A stretch of 64,000 nt of DNA from Coriolopsis trogii (Eukaryota > Basidiomycota > Agaricomycetes > Polyporales > Polyporaceae): positions 558,001-622,000 of the forward strand of contig JAHYIO010000037.1 in the NCBI GenBank assembly GCA_020543525.1. Direction: 5' to 3'. This document shows positions 1-9,914 of the stretch, piece after piece (the stretch's first letter is position 1; each line of letters starts with the position of its first letter). The notes beneath the pieces were generated by a model that worked only from the letters and a program-made list of their open reading frames with translations, was not told the DNA's origin and did not search any database. The position numbers and the translations under genes were made by a program.

Positions 1-424
1 ATTGTTATTTGGCATGTACGCTACCGTGGCTGATAGATAGGACGATTGTTGGCGTGCGTCTGCGGGACCGACATGAAGGCCCAATCATATTGAGGGTTTC
101 CGAAGGTCGATCCCGCCATTCCTTGCAATAGGTCAGGTAAATGTCACTCTAAGGAGTTGTAGGTAATTACCAGGTATATTGATGCCGTCCACGTCGGGGT
201 TCCATTCGCCGGCTTCGATGACCCCGACTGTTACAGCAGGATCTTCGGTGAGCCTACACGCTCGTGGTCAGCGACATTGCAAGCACATGTGACATGACTG
301 AGTACCTGGCGGCAAGCACAAGGCCAGCCGTGCCACCGCCGACAATGACATAGTCAAAAGCCTGCGACGCGAATTGTTCGGGAGTCATAAGTGGAGATGC
401 TATGCGCGACAAAGTCTCGAGCAT
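1..424 (-). CDS. GMC oxidoreductase (aryl-alcohol-oxidase-like), N-terminal part, cut by window edge
   Basis: FAD-dependent glucose-methanol-choline oxidoreductase of the type that oxidises alcohols or sugars and releases H2O2. Reading leftwards from the ATG at 424, the protein opens MLETLSRIASPL, then [18 protein letters not shown], the Rossmann ADP-binding signature GGGTAGL, then LTEDPAVTVGVIEAGEWNPD, whose acidic end contacts the FAD ribose in this family. Two short GT-AG introns are visible: one just after AAR, ending GTGTAG, and one after GINIPG, ending TGCAAG. The next exon reads MAGSTFGNPQYDWAFMSVPQ and then NRPIYQPR, just before the substrate-side signature that lies beyond the window. 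No signal peptide is seen, so an intracellular form or a missed upstream exon is possible. All visible splice joins are in frame. It belongs to the same family as the loci at 1.4, 11 and 15 kb but is not their close copy. Confidence 0.88.
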
Positions 425-1374
425 TGGGGGATACTAAGCGAGACAGCAGATGGGCGGCGGGTTATATGGACAATGAAGCCGGTGTTGGACTTCGCGGTCG
501 TTCGTCGCGATGACGTGCCGTTCTGAAGTCCGCCGGATCCGAGAGAAACTGAAAGGAGCCCCAGGAGCTAAGTGCCTGTCCAAGCGCTATAGAAGTGTGA
601 TATCTCAAAAAAGCCGCATACGGGAGAGACAGCAAGTACGTCATCCGACTCGTCCGGTTTACTGCTAGAAGGAACAGAAGTGATCCTAGGATCACAGACA
701 TCCATTTCACGCAAGCATATACAGGAGACCGGGGGTATCGTAAGCTCCGTAGCCACCGGAGAGAAGCACTGTGAACGACAGTATGGATGGACCGAGAGGG
801 TGTTAGCATGGCGCATGTGGCAAGGAGAAGTGTTGTACGGCACGGTGAGGGACAAAACGGGCAGAAGCAAAGGCAAACCTAGGGTAGTGGATGTCTCTGT
901 GGGCGTATATCATGATTCATGATACAGACGTCGCCCGCGCACGATGAGGGCGCGCGGAGTGGTCGCGAGAGGGAAACGGGGGAGCTTCGGATAAGGGCTG
1001 AGGGGACGAAAATAGACGGAGGACAGGGGACCACGCAGTATGTGCTGTCAGATGGAAGGCCAGAGAGGGTTGTATGCGACCCGAACATGACTGAACTCTG
1101 GAGCACTGCGCCCCATCGTGGCGTCTACAAAAGTTGCAGGCGCCTGTGTTCGGCAGTGCTGCGTTTGGCGGCTAAGGATAGCCGAGGACGGGCGTATGCA
1201 CTCTACAACGCCCTTCACCTTCTATGGTCGTCTCTTACTTGCGCGTCCCTTGTAAATATATCCGGAAGCCGGCCGGTCGAGTACAGCGCACTATTCATGC
1301 TGAACTCATCGTCTTCGGTCCTAGGACTCTGCACTGGCAACCGTTCCCCATCATCCCGGTCACAACTCAATCCA
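425..1374. other. intergenic, no gene recognised
   Basis: Several ORFs of 70-115 codons occur on both strands, and the long plus frame that starts at 919 runs into the GMC relic downstream. None resembles a protein family I know, and no intron structure makes them join. I read this stretch as intergenic DNA between the divergently placed GMC gene (minus) and the GMC relic (plus). Confidence 0.5.
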
Positions 1375-2472
1375 ATGCTCCTCAAGCCGCTATTCGTCCC
1401 CAGTCTGCCGCTCCTTGGAACACTTGGCAAAAGAAGTGTGTCTTATGGGTCATATCTTTCCGCACTTGACTTATATCGCCGTCCTCAATTGCCTGCAGTG
1501 GACCTGAGCAAGAATGAGTTCAATTTCGTGATCATAGGTCCGCTTCTCTCAAATCACTCGGTCCAAACCACTCATTCTATCTCACAGGTGGGTACTGCCG
1601 GCCTCGGCGTCGCCGCGAGGCTCTTAGAGGACCCGAACACGACTGTCGCTGTCATCGAGGTCGGTCTCTATCACGTCAACGAACGCGCTCAACTTCATGT
1701 CCTGGGACCGACCATCGGCCAGCGAATACCCCGCTTGCGAGGAGGTACGCTTCCCACGCTGCGCGTCGCCCGCATTCACTCACCCACAATTCGCAGCTGG
1801 GCGCAGCCAGAAGATTGAGACAGTCTCGCCGCCTCCGCAACCGGACGGCATTTTTGCTGCTGGAGTAGAAACCTTGATAGATCTCCCTGGCGTCGGTGAG
1901 AACTCGATGGTGAGTATGCCCGCAACCCTAGTGAAAGTATCAGGGGTTCAAGATGACCGCTCGCTCGTTCAGGACCATTCCTACATCAAGCACGATTTCG
2001 AACTTCTCGACGCATGTCTTTGCATTTGGTATGGACGACTTCCGTTTGCATCTCGCCCTATGCGCTTGTTGTGACATCTTCGAATTGGCGCAGACGAAAT
2101 CAGGAACAACGCGACATATCTCGCCGAACAGCAAGAAGAGTAGTAAGTTTTGCGATCAGGCTAATTCTATAAGCAGTAACTTACAGGTGTGAATCTAAAT
2201 TCAGTGCAACAAACTATACTGGCTTCTTTGCAGCTACGAATTCGGCACTAGCATTTGCGCCGTTGGACTGGTTCGCTTCGACAAATGTAGCGGAGAAGAC
2301 GAGGCGCTTGCTATTGCCTCGTCTCCTGACTTGTCGCCGCCGACGAAGGCGCAATACATGGACTTTCTTATGTTCCCGGGCGGCGGTGTGATGATACAGG
2401 CTCCCGAGTTGAGTCCGAGCGCCAGTGACTCACGATGTTGAGCCGGCGTGGAACTGTTCACATGGCAGTAAG
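1375..2472 (+). pseudogene. GMC oxidoreductase pseudogene, internally deleted
   Basis: Degenerate close paralogue of the secreted GMC gene at 9.9-12.9 kb, in the opposite orientation. It keeps the start (MLLKPLFVPSLPLLGTLG, a signal peptide), an FAD-binding piece split by an intron (NEFNFVIIG / GTAGL / [16 protein letters not shown]), and then jumps at about 1690 directly to FMSWDRPSASEY, losing the exon between. A second jump at about 1852 goes from PPPQPDGIF to [16 protein letters not shown], losing roughly 150 residues. Later pieces match the paralogue at DNA level, introns included (about 1880-2300). The tail ends near RRGTVHMA at 2450, before the catalytic His region, which is absent. 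The GGGTAGL motif is also damaged. It cannot encode an active oxidase. Confidence 0.85.
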
Positions 2473-3089
2473 CACGATGTGCCCCCGTCTCGCAGTATTA
2501 TTGAGGTCATGGCACTGAAAGCCCTTGATTCCGCCGTGATGACAGGGTCGGAAAGTGCTCTGAGCTCTATTCGGACGCACCGACGTCGCTATGACGCAAG
2601 ACCTCCCGTATCTGCTTTCTTCTCTTCTTCATCGCACACGAAACGTGTCACTCATGATCCCGCCCTTAAAACATCCCTCAGTTTGCTCGTTGCCACTTGA
2701 GGGAATTCGTGCCGTGGAGCTCACTCGGCGCCGGATAACAAGCAAGTAGCCGATAGGTTGTCGAACATCATGATCATCTTGTCTTCCGATTGTGGAACAC
2801 TCTCAATTGCACGCGCGGGGTTCACGCTTGTGCCACTTGTGGATGCCATCGGGTTCCGATGTGAAGCCCAGTGAAAACTGACAAGACTGGCCTCGCTTCA
2901 GATGCAGTGCTTTAGAGGCCAGATGAAGTGAACACTCTGAATTTGCAGCAAACTGCAGAATTCGGGCAATCTACTTTGCCCTCCCGCTCTACAGATCAAA
3001 GTGCAAGAATCCAGTATCGCAGGCGAATGTCTCATTATGCCCGGTGCCCCTGTGGGATCACGCAAATAGCATGCCAATCAAGAGCATAC
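2473..3089. other. no gene recognised
   Basis: Follows the GMC relic. The C-terminal catalytic part of the GMC fold would be expected here, but I could not find it in any frame. Short ORFs only. Confidence 0.4.
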
Positions 3090-4620
3090 GAATACAATAG
3101 AATCCGCACGCCCGCGTGTTCATGCTCCCCCGCGCAAGCAATCTCGCGCCCACGCGCTCGCGCCCCCGTACCTCGCGTCCTCGCGGAAGTGGTTGAGAAT
3201 ACCGATGATCATGAGCAGCTCGTCCATCGGGTGCCCCTCCATAAGCGAGAGGAAGGCAGTGTCGAACGAGTGAGGAATCCCGGGCTTGCCTTTTGCAAGA
3301 CCCAACGTGAGTCGTCACGAGCCGTCAGCGAAGCTCGGGGACCGCAGTCTCAGAGACGAATATAGCTCGGTACGCACGTGAGGATGACATGAACCTTCTC
3401 CTTCTCCCCACCCGCGGGGTTGTCCAACTCGACCGTGAAGTTGCCCTTCTAGCCATAGGATCCCGTCGTGAACGTGCTCGGGACGAGCGAGGTGGTGCCG
3501 ATGAAGCCTGGGTCCGTCGACGCTACGCTCACTTTGCCGTCGTCCGCGAGTACAGGCAGAGTGTGGGTCAGGTTGACATGGATGGGCAGCGCTCGTGCCT
3601 TGAAAGCAGACGCGGCCAGGTTCGCCTATGCATTACAACGGCGAGATGCACGAATCGCCGCGGTGTGTGCGTGAGCGCAGAGGTGCCAGGAAAGCGTGCC
3701 AGAACTGCACGACAATACTGAGAAAGACGATGGCCTTCTGTGTTAAAGAGACAGACGGCCGTCTGGACGAGCGACGCGATGGCTTGCGCGATACAGCCGG
3801 GGCGAAGAGAATAGACGGAAGAGAAGATGGTGCTCGGGTTGACCTCGGCGGGTGACCGCTTCAGTTGGCCGCAGGATGTCGAGGGCTGGGGAAGAATGAA
3901 GGGCTTCATAGAACCTGAACGTGTGATCTCTGTATGGAGCGGGTAGGGCGGGTCCTCGGAGGCAGGGGTGATTGGTGGCGTTCCGGGTTAGGCTAAGACA
4001 TCGACCTGGCGAGAGAGGTAGTTCATGGGCGGAAGGCCGACGATGATGGGCGGCACTCGAGAATGGCAGAGAGCATGAGAGCGAGAGATGGGGAGTCAGG
4101 GTGCGAGTGAGAAGGGCCATTGGGGAGAAGGTCGGAGGACAACGTACAATGGGCGCGCACACCATCTCATCCACGAGCAACTCGCGTTCGTGGGCAGCTT
4201 CGCTCCCCGCCAGCTCCGTTCCCCTCGCCAGCATCCCAGAGTTGACCACCTTCAGCACGCACGCATCCGCGTACAGCCCCCACCACATCTGCAGTATCGT
4301 GAGCCGCGCTCGTCCCGTGTCCTGAATATCAATACTTGCGTCGCGGAGAAGCCCTACAGCATCCACTCCTGCCTTGCCCCGAATGGCGCCAGGTCCGTGC
4401 GCCAGTACGTGTGATACTGCAGGCGCTGCTCGGGTGGCAGGCCCCCCGCCCGCCGCCGCTGTCAGGGGGGGCCGGTTGAGTGGCGCACAGTGCCCGTGAA
4501 GTCGTAGTAGTCAAGCCCGAACTGGCATCCTCGCATGCACCTCCACCGGCGCGGGCTGTAGAGGGCGTCCGTCGCGTCGTAGCTCGGGTTGGTCGCCTAA
4601 GGGCAGAAGCAGCCCACGAG
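3090..4620 (-). pseudogene. decayed gene of an unrecognised protein family
   Basis: Read leftwards, several stretches look like real protein but sit in different frames without splice sites joining them. Around 4500-4600 is YDATDALYSPRRWRCMRGCQ. Around 4150-4370 is DASIDIQDTGRARLTILQMW, then WGLYADACVLKVVNSGMLARG, then HERELLVDEMVCAPI. Around 3400-3630 is ANLAASAFKARALPIHVNLT, then ASTDPGFIGTTSLVPSTF, then NFTVELDNPAGGEKEKVHVI. Around 3120-3305 is KGKPGIPHSFDTAFLSLMEG, then HPMDELLMIIGILNHFREDA. An in-frame TAG at 3449-3451 interrupts the third block after TGSYG, where a Trp codon (TGG) would fit. Frame changes between blocks and this stop argue for a dead gene. I do not know the family and assign no function. 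Confidence 0.55.
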
Positions 4621-6789
4621 TGAGGCTATCTCGAGGAGAACTTGCTTCACCCAGATGCGGCTGTAGTCTCCCCAGGGTGCGGCTACAAGTCACCAAGCCT
4701 AGACAGCGGCAGGCAATCGCAGTTGGAATCCGTCGCAAGAGTGCGTGTAGGGATTGCAAGGGTACAAGGGTAATAACAGTGAGCATGGAGGCACAATGCA
4801 ACAGTGCACGGACACCGAGCGCAAGCCCGAGCATAAGACGCGCCCGAAAGCGCCTTATAATGCCCCTGCAAGCTTATACGCACTGCGAGTCCGGACATAC
4901 TGAATACTTCATGGTAGGTTAGTAGCGCAATGAGACCTACCCTAGCTCACCTGCGACTTTGACTCACTGGAATTCAAGCAGGCTCTCGTCTACCCGGAGG
5001 GAGCAGTTCCAGGGCAGGGAGAGCCTTGGGGTAGCGGTGATCTTGGGCAGGCTATAGAACTGACGGGCGCTAAGACGCGTCTTTGTTGAATACATCACAT
5101 GACTGACATGTTAAGTCGCCAAACACGGTCACATGACAAGGCGAGGAACTCGGCGTGCAGTATGCATTGACATCGACCCGCTGCTGCGCTGACCCCGCGC
5201 CGTCACCGACAAGAGGGGCGGCCTCGGATCACGACAACTGCTTGGGGGCGTCGTTGCCCCAGAAAGTCTTCTCTCCTCGCTGCTCACGACAGCACAATCG
5301 ACGACTGCCAGCATAAAGACGGTGTACTCCCAAACGAAATCTCGGGCTACTATGATCTGCGCAGGAGGTTAAGAAGGTAATGGAGATAATTGACACGCAG
5401 GATGGCTACGAGTAAGTGCAACAGTACTCGTTTCATTCTGAACTAACACTTGCCTCTCGCAGGATGACGAAAACACCGTCCCCATAGCCAAGTCGATCTC
5501 TACCTCGTAAGTCATCTCCCCACATCCACCACACCTGACATCAGCTTGCGCACAGGGCTACTGTGAGGGCGTCGTTGGCAACTTTTGTGGTCGCTCTCAA
5601 GGTCGTCTCAAGAAGCCCGTCCTCACACTCACAAAGCGCCAATCCGCCGCATCCCCCCATTTCTCGTCCTTCGCACAGTGCGGTTACCGTCGCAGCCCGC
5701 AACGCGCCTTCCCCTGCCATCTCGCTGCGTGAGGCTCTATCACCCGTTGTCTCCTCTCTGCGCGGTGTGCCCTCTCGTACGCCCCCACAACTTGAAGATC
5801 GGCGTCTCCCTGCACGTGCACGAAGGTCTCAAGGCATCACTGACTCACTCAGACTGGGCGTCCACACCTCGGCGTCACGAATCTGTCAAGAACCTCCGCA
5901 AAAGGTGAACGCACCGAGGGACTGTACCAAGGCAACATTTGCTTCTCGCAGCGCAAGCCCGTTTTCTCTGTGCGCTTTCTCGTCATTGGTGTGCCGCACC
6001 CCAGCAAGTACGATGCCAATGTCATAAAAGAACTTGACAACAAGGAGATGTGGACTAAGGACGATCCTGGTGGTCGCATAGAGCGCATGAGTGAGCCTGA
6101 GAGGGTACAGAGATCAGAGCCTGCGGCCGTAACGGTCAGCGGTTTACTCGGCAACGCGGGTATGATGCCTTACTGTTCGTGGCAGTGTCAAATAAAGGAA
6201 TAGATTTCCATGATCCCGCACATTAGTCTCAAGTGATTAAGACCCTAGACACCATCGGCGACACGACGTCAAAACCGCGTAGTGGTGGGCGAAGAGGTTC
6301 TCTCCGAGTCTCGTCTTGAAGACAAGGTGAATGCCATAGCACATGGTAGCCTAGCATCAACTAACGGTACACTGTAGCGACGGTACCATCCACATCCACA
6401 CTCCCTTCCCGCGGTTACTGGGCCAGCCCCCAATTCCAACCATTCTATGGCCGGTAGTCACCCGCTCTCCTATGAGCTCCTGTTGGACGCGGGAGTAGTA
6501 GCTAGCTGGTATCCGTAGTGTACTCTATTAGATCCTGCCTGTTACCCTGAGTGTCTCACCCCCATATTCTGCTGAATACTCATGATCTGACGTGATGTGC
6601 CCATGCACACAACGTTGAGGAAAAGTCATTTTTGTACATTCGAACATCATGAACACTGGGACAGGCATACAAGATGTGACATTCACTATAATTCTACCAT
6701 GGAAGCCGCCGAATCCAGACCTTTACACAACATCTATGTACCGACATGTAATCAGTACTTCATGCCGCTTCACGAGTACGAGTAGGACG
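4621..6789. other. gene-poor stretch with possible protein relics
   Basis: On the plus strand between 5378 and 6200 there are protein-like fragments, such as MEIIDTQDGYE before a GT-AG-like intron, NLKIGVSLHVHEGLKAS near 5790, and PHPSKYDANVIKELDNKEMW near 6000. They are in different frames and I cannot join them into one product or name a family. A decayed gene is possible. The rest holds only short unrelated ORFs. Confidence 0.35.
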
Positions 6790-8247
6790 TCACACACCAT
6801 GAGGCAAGGTCTTCACAGCATCACTGAACTCGCTTGATGTTGGGCCACCGGAGTTGGAAAATTTACCCAAGGCAATCTCTTGGCTGGAGTTCGCATGAGT
6901 GCTATCCGTGTCCCTCGTAGTCTCGCTGCGAGTAGACACCCAAATACGTCCACCGCTAGCTTGAATACCGCCCTTGAGGCCCCGTAGCTGGGCGCGATTA
7001 TTGAAAAGCACCATCAGAGAGTTCGAGTAGAGCTTGCTGAGGACGAGAGCTCTAGAGAGATGTCATTATGAGGCATCGTCAGGTGTGTTAAGCATAGCAA
7101 ATCAAGCGTGGCAAGTCGTGACGTACGGAGTCATGTGCAGGTTGTTGTGCTTGAAGCACAAGAAAAGAATGAGGTCGACGATAGCGACGGAGGCCGTAAC
7201 AGAACCCGTCTCCACAGTCAAGCGAACAAGACGAGATATCATAGCGTCGGAAGCCAAACCTTGCCTTCCCCGCAACAGCTGAGAGGTGCAACATGATAAG
7301 TAAGCATCGACGAGAACAAATAACGGATGACTCACGAAGTAGAGCATACAGCTTGCAATGAGCACATCACAAGTAGCACTCCCCGCAAGCCACACAATGC
7401 ATGGCGCGGTAGTTTTCTCTTGGACTGCGGAGTCTCCGAGTGCCAGTACCTTCACCAGTATCCCTGTGGCCATTGCGCCGCTGCCTTGCATGATGGCAAT
7501 CTAATGAATAAGTGAGACCACAGCAGCAAGCGTCACCTCCCATGATGGATACAACATACCAAAGCGATGAATATTCCAAGTAAAGCTACCTGGCTGAGAA
7601 TGTAAATACGCCAGGCGAAGAAACACTGTACGGTGGCTGAGACTAATGAGCGCATTTATCGGTGATTAGTAGGGCGCAAGCAATGATGAGGTCAATAGAC
7701 GGACTCACTGAGTCCACTCAGCACCGGGGTGTCAAACCATAGCCACTGGATGTCCTCCAACGCAGACTGCTTCCCCCATCCATCGCCAAAGACCTTGTAT
7801 GCATCGTGGGTGGCCATGATTGTCTGGAGGCACTCGACGACGAAGAGCGTGTACACTAGTATCGTGCATCAGCTTCAGAGACAGACCGTGAGCAGATATG
7901 AATCAGCTTACCAAGGGTCTTCAGATACTTCGAGTCGTTCGGAAAAGTGAGGTGATACACGTCTAGTTTATCACAGGGATCGATGTGTAAGTAGTGCGCA
8001 CCAGTAAAGAGAGGGTTGTGTACTCACAGACTTGAACAATGAGCATGCCAAACAAGCCATAGTTGAAGAGATGGCCGAAGAGCTGAAAGTGATGTTAGAA
8101 GCGGTCTGCATGAACGAACAGTAGCATCGGGTCTACCTGCGGAGCAGCGCTTGGAAAGAAAGCAAGGTGATGTTAGTGCAACATGCAGGCAGCCCGTCAA
8201 TGCGCTACTCACAGAAGGGCGACATTCGGAATTTCGGACGATGACAT
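6790..8247 (-). CDS. DUF6534 family multispan membrane protein
   Basis: Matches the basidiomycete DUF6534 family, predicted seven-helix plasma-membrane proteins of unknown function that are expanded in Agaricomycetes. Reading leftwards, ATG at 8247 gives MSSSEIPNVALL, a GT-AG intron, then LFGHLFNYGLFGMLIVQV, YHLTFPNDSKYLKTLVYTLF, VVECLQTIMATHDAYKVFGD, VSATVQCFFAWRIYILSQ, then the family hallmark WLAGSATCDVLIASCMLYF, DAMISRLVRLTVETGSVTAS, VAIVDLILFLCF with HNNLHMTP, and a last block KLYSNSLMVLFNNRAQLRG followed by a polar cytosolic tail ending KTLPHGV and TGA at 6790. Seven or eight short introns separate the exons and all joins I checked stay in frame, so the gene looks intact despite lying between GMC loci and relics. 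Confidence 0.85.
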
Positions 8248-9914
8248 TGGTTCGCGGCGCTGTGAGAGGAGGGGAGTGATAACGACCTGGGTAGCCGTAA
8301 GCGTGAGTCTCTGACCTATAACCGCGCCGAGATGATTGAATCAGTGTGGGGTCTATCAGAAGTTACCGCGCAGGACGAGGACAGGGATTCAACGCTTCAC
8401 ACACATACACATGAGGAGATGGAGATAGTTGACGTCCTCAGCTGTCATTCGAGATGGAAAGTATGGATATCGGATGGCTTGTACCGATGGGGCAGTGTCC
8501 CGAACCTGCCGCCCACTGGCACGCCACTCGGGACTCCTCGATGCGACCAGCCTTCCGCATGCGCTGACAGCTTGAAACACCACCCTCGCCACTTCTGAGA
8601 GGTCATCCGAAGTGTTCGCCATCGCCATCCGAAAATGAACAGTCGCAACCATATTCTCACCTGCCATGGTTGAGCGGCGCAGAATGCCACTAAGCGATTA
8701 TTCGTTTCCCCTCGGCTCCTAACCCAGCCACAGGCCGATGACCGCGACGTGCATAGCCTGCTCGCTAAATTGATAGGAGGAACGCCTCTCAGGCGCGTGA
8801 ATGCTCGAGGCTCGTGGACCTACCTCCGACGGCTCGCTTAGAGAAGTAAGATGTGGTGAAAGGACGCGCCTCCGTGATTGCAGCCTGTGCCGCTGCGCAG
8901 GGCGTCCGCGCTATACAAACCCATACCTCTGGCACGATTTGTGACACTGCGGTCAACTCGGGAACAGGAGTATTGTTGCATTTGGGATTGGTCCATCTAC
9001 GCGCGCCTGAGGACCAGCAACTCGGTGAGTGTTGATGCGTTTCCCGATGACGGCGACTGTGTACGCTCCTTCGTGATAGTCCAATCATGCTAGATTTGAG
9101 CCTGTGAGCTCCTTTTCTGGCATCGGGCCGTGTGGTGGGAGAACATGCGCGCTGACTGCAGTTAGCTTGAGATTCGTAAGAAGAATGTGTAGTACGTCAT
9201 GCGGGCGCACCTACAATGGGCGGAAGAAGACTGGGAGACTTCTTGCATCACGACGAGCACAATTTGCACCCTTCAAAGGCGCTGTCTCTCCGCTCGTTGA
9301 TCGGATGGTCATGTGTGAGTACAATATGGCAGCTACCTCGGTTGTAATGGGTAAGTTAGGGGCGTAACGGTGCGGCGTTATATTGGTGAAGGTTGAGGTA
9401 CCATGAGAGGCGGTGAGCGAAGCGGCCAAGAATGTCCTTGGAGCTGCTGGCCGTTCACATCTTGTGAATTTTGGTCTAACTAGACGCACAAAGAACGGGG
9501 TCGTCGCCCTGAAGCAGTAGGTCCGGTACTATGGGCCACTCGCAGCACACCGCGCATCTGGTCGGCACCCAGTACGTCGCGCCATAGTCAGCTGCGGAAG
9601 GGGCCGCATTACTCCCATTGCATCTACAGAGCCGGTCTGTCGGATAGATAGCTTGCGCTTCGGCTTTGCACAACACCGATACGCCCGCGAGGCGGAAAGC
9701 ATGAGACAGCAGTGCACCATCACCAGCCCTGCAGCTTCTGTGGTTGGTTGCTTCGTACATGACGCCAACGCATCTTACGTTACGGCGTTGTAAATGCCGC
9801 AGATGGCGTCTCTTTACAAGTAGAAAGGACACCCAATGGGAGATGGAAACTCATATGATTCGGCAGGGGAGACTCTATCAAAACAACATGCCTGGTTTGA
9901 CATGAACCGGCTCT
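8248..9914. other. gene-poor stretch, no gene recognised
   Basis: Short ORFs on both strands (up to about 118 codons). None shows domain motifs, a signal peptide or intron-exon structure that I can join. It contains the 5' flank of the DUF6534 gene and the 3' flank of the secreted GMC gene. Confidence 0.4.

Noticed and set aside
919..1818. Open frame of 299 codons on plus as a complete gene
   Set aside because: Its last third is the GMC relic read through introns; the first two thirds match nothing and lack coding character.
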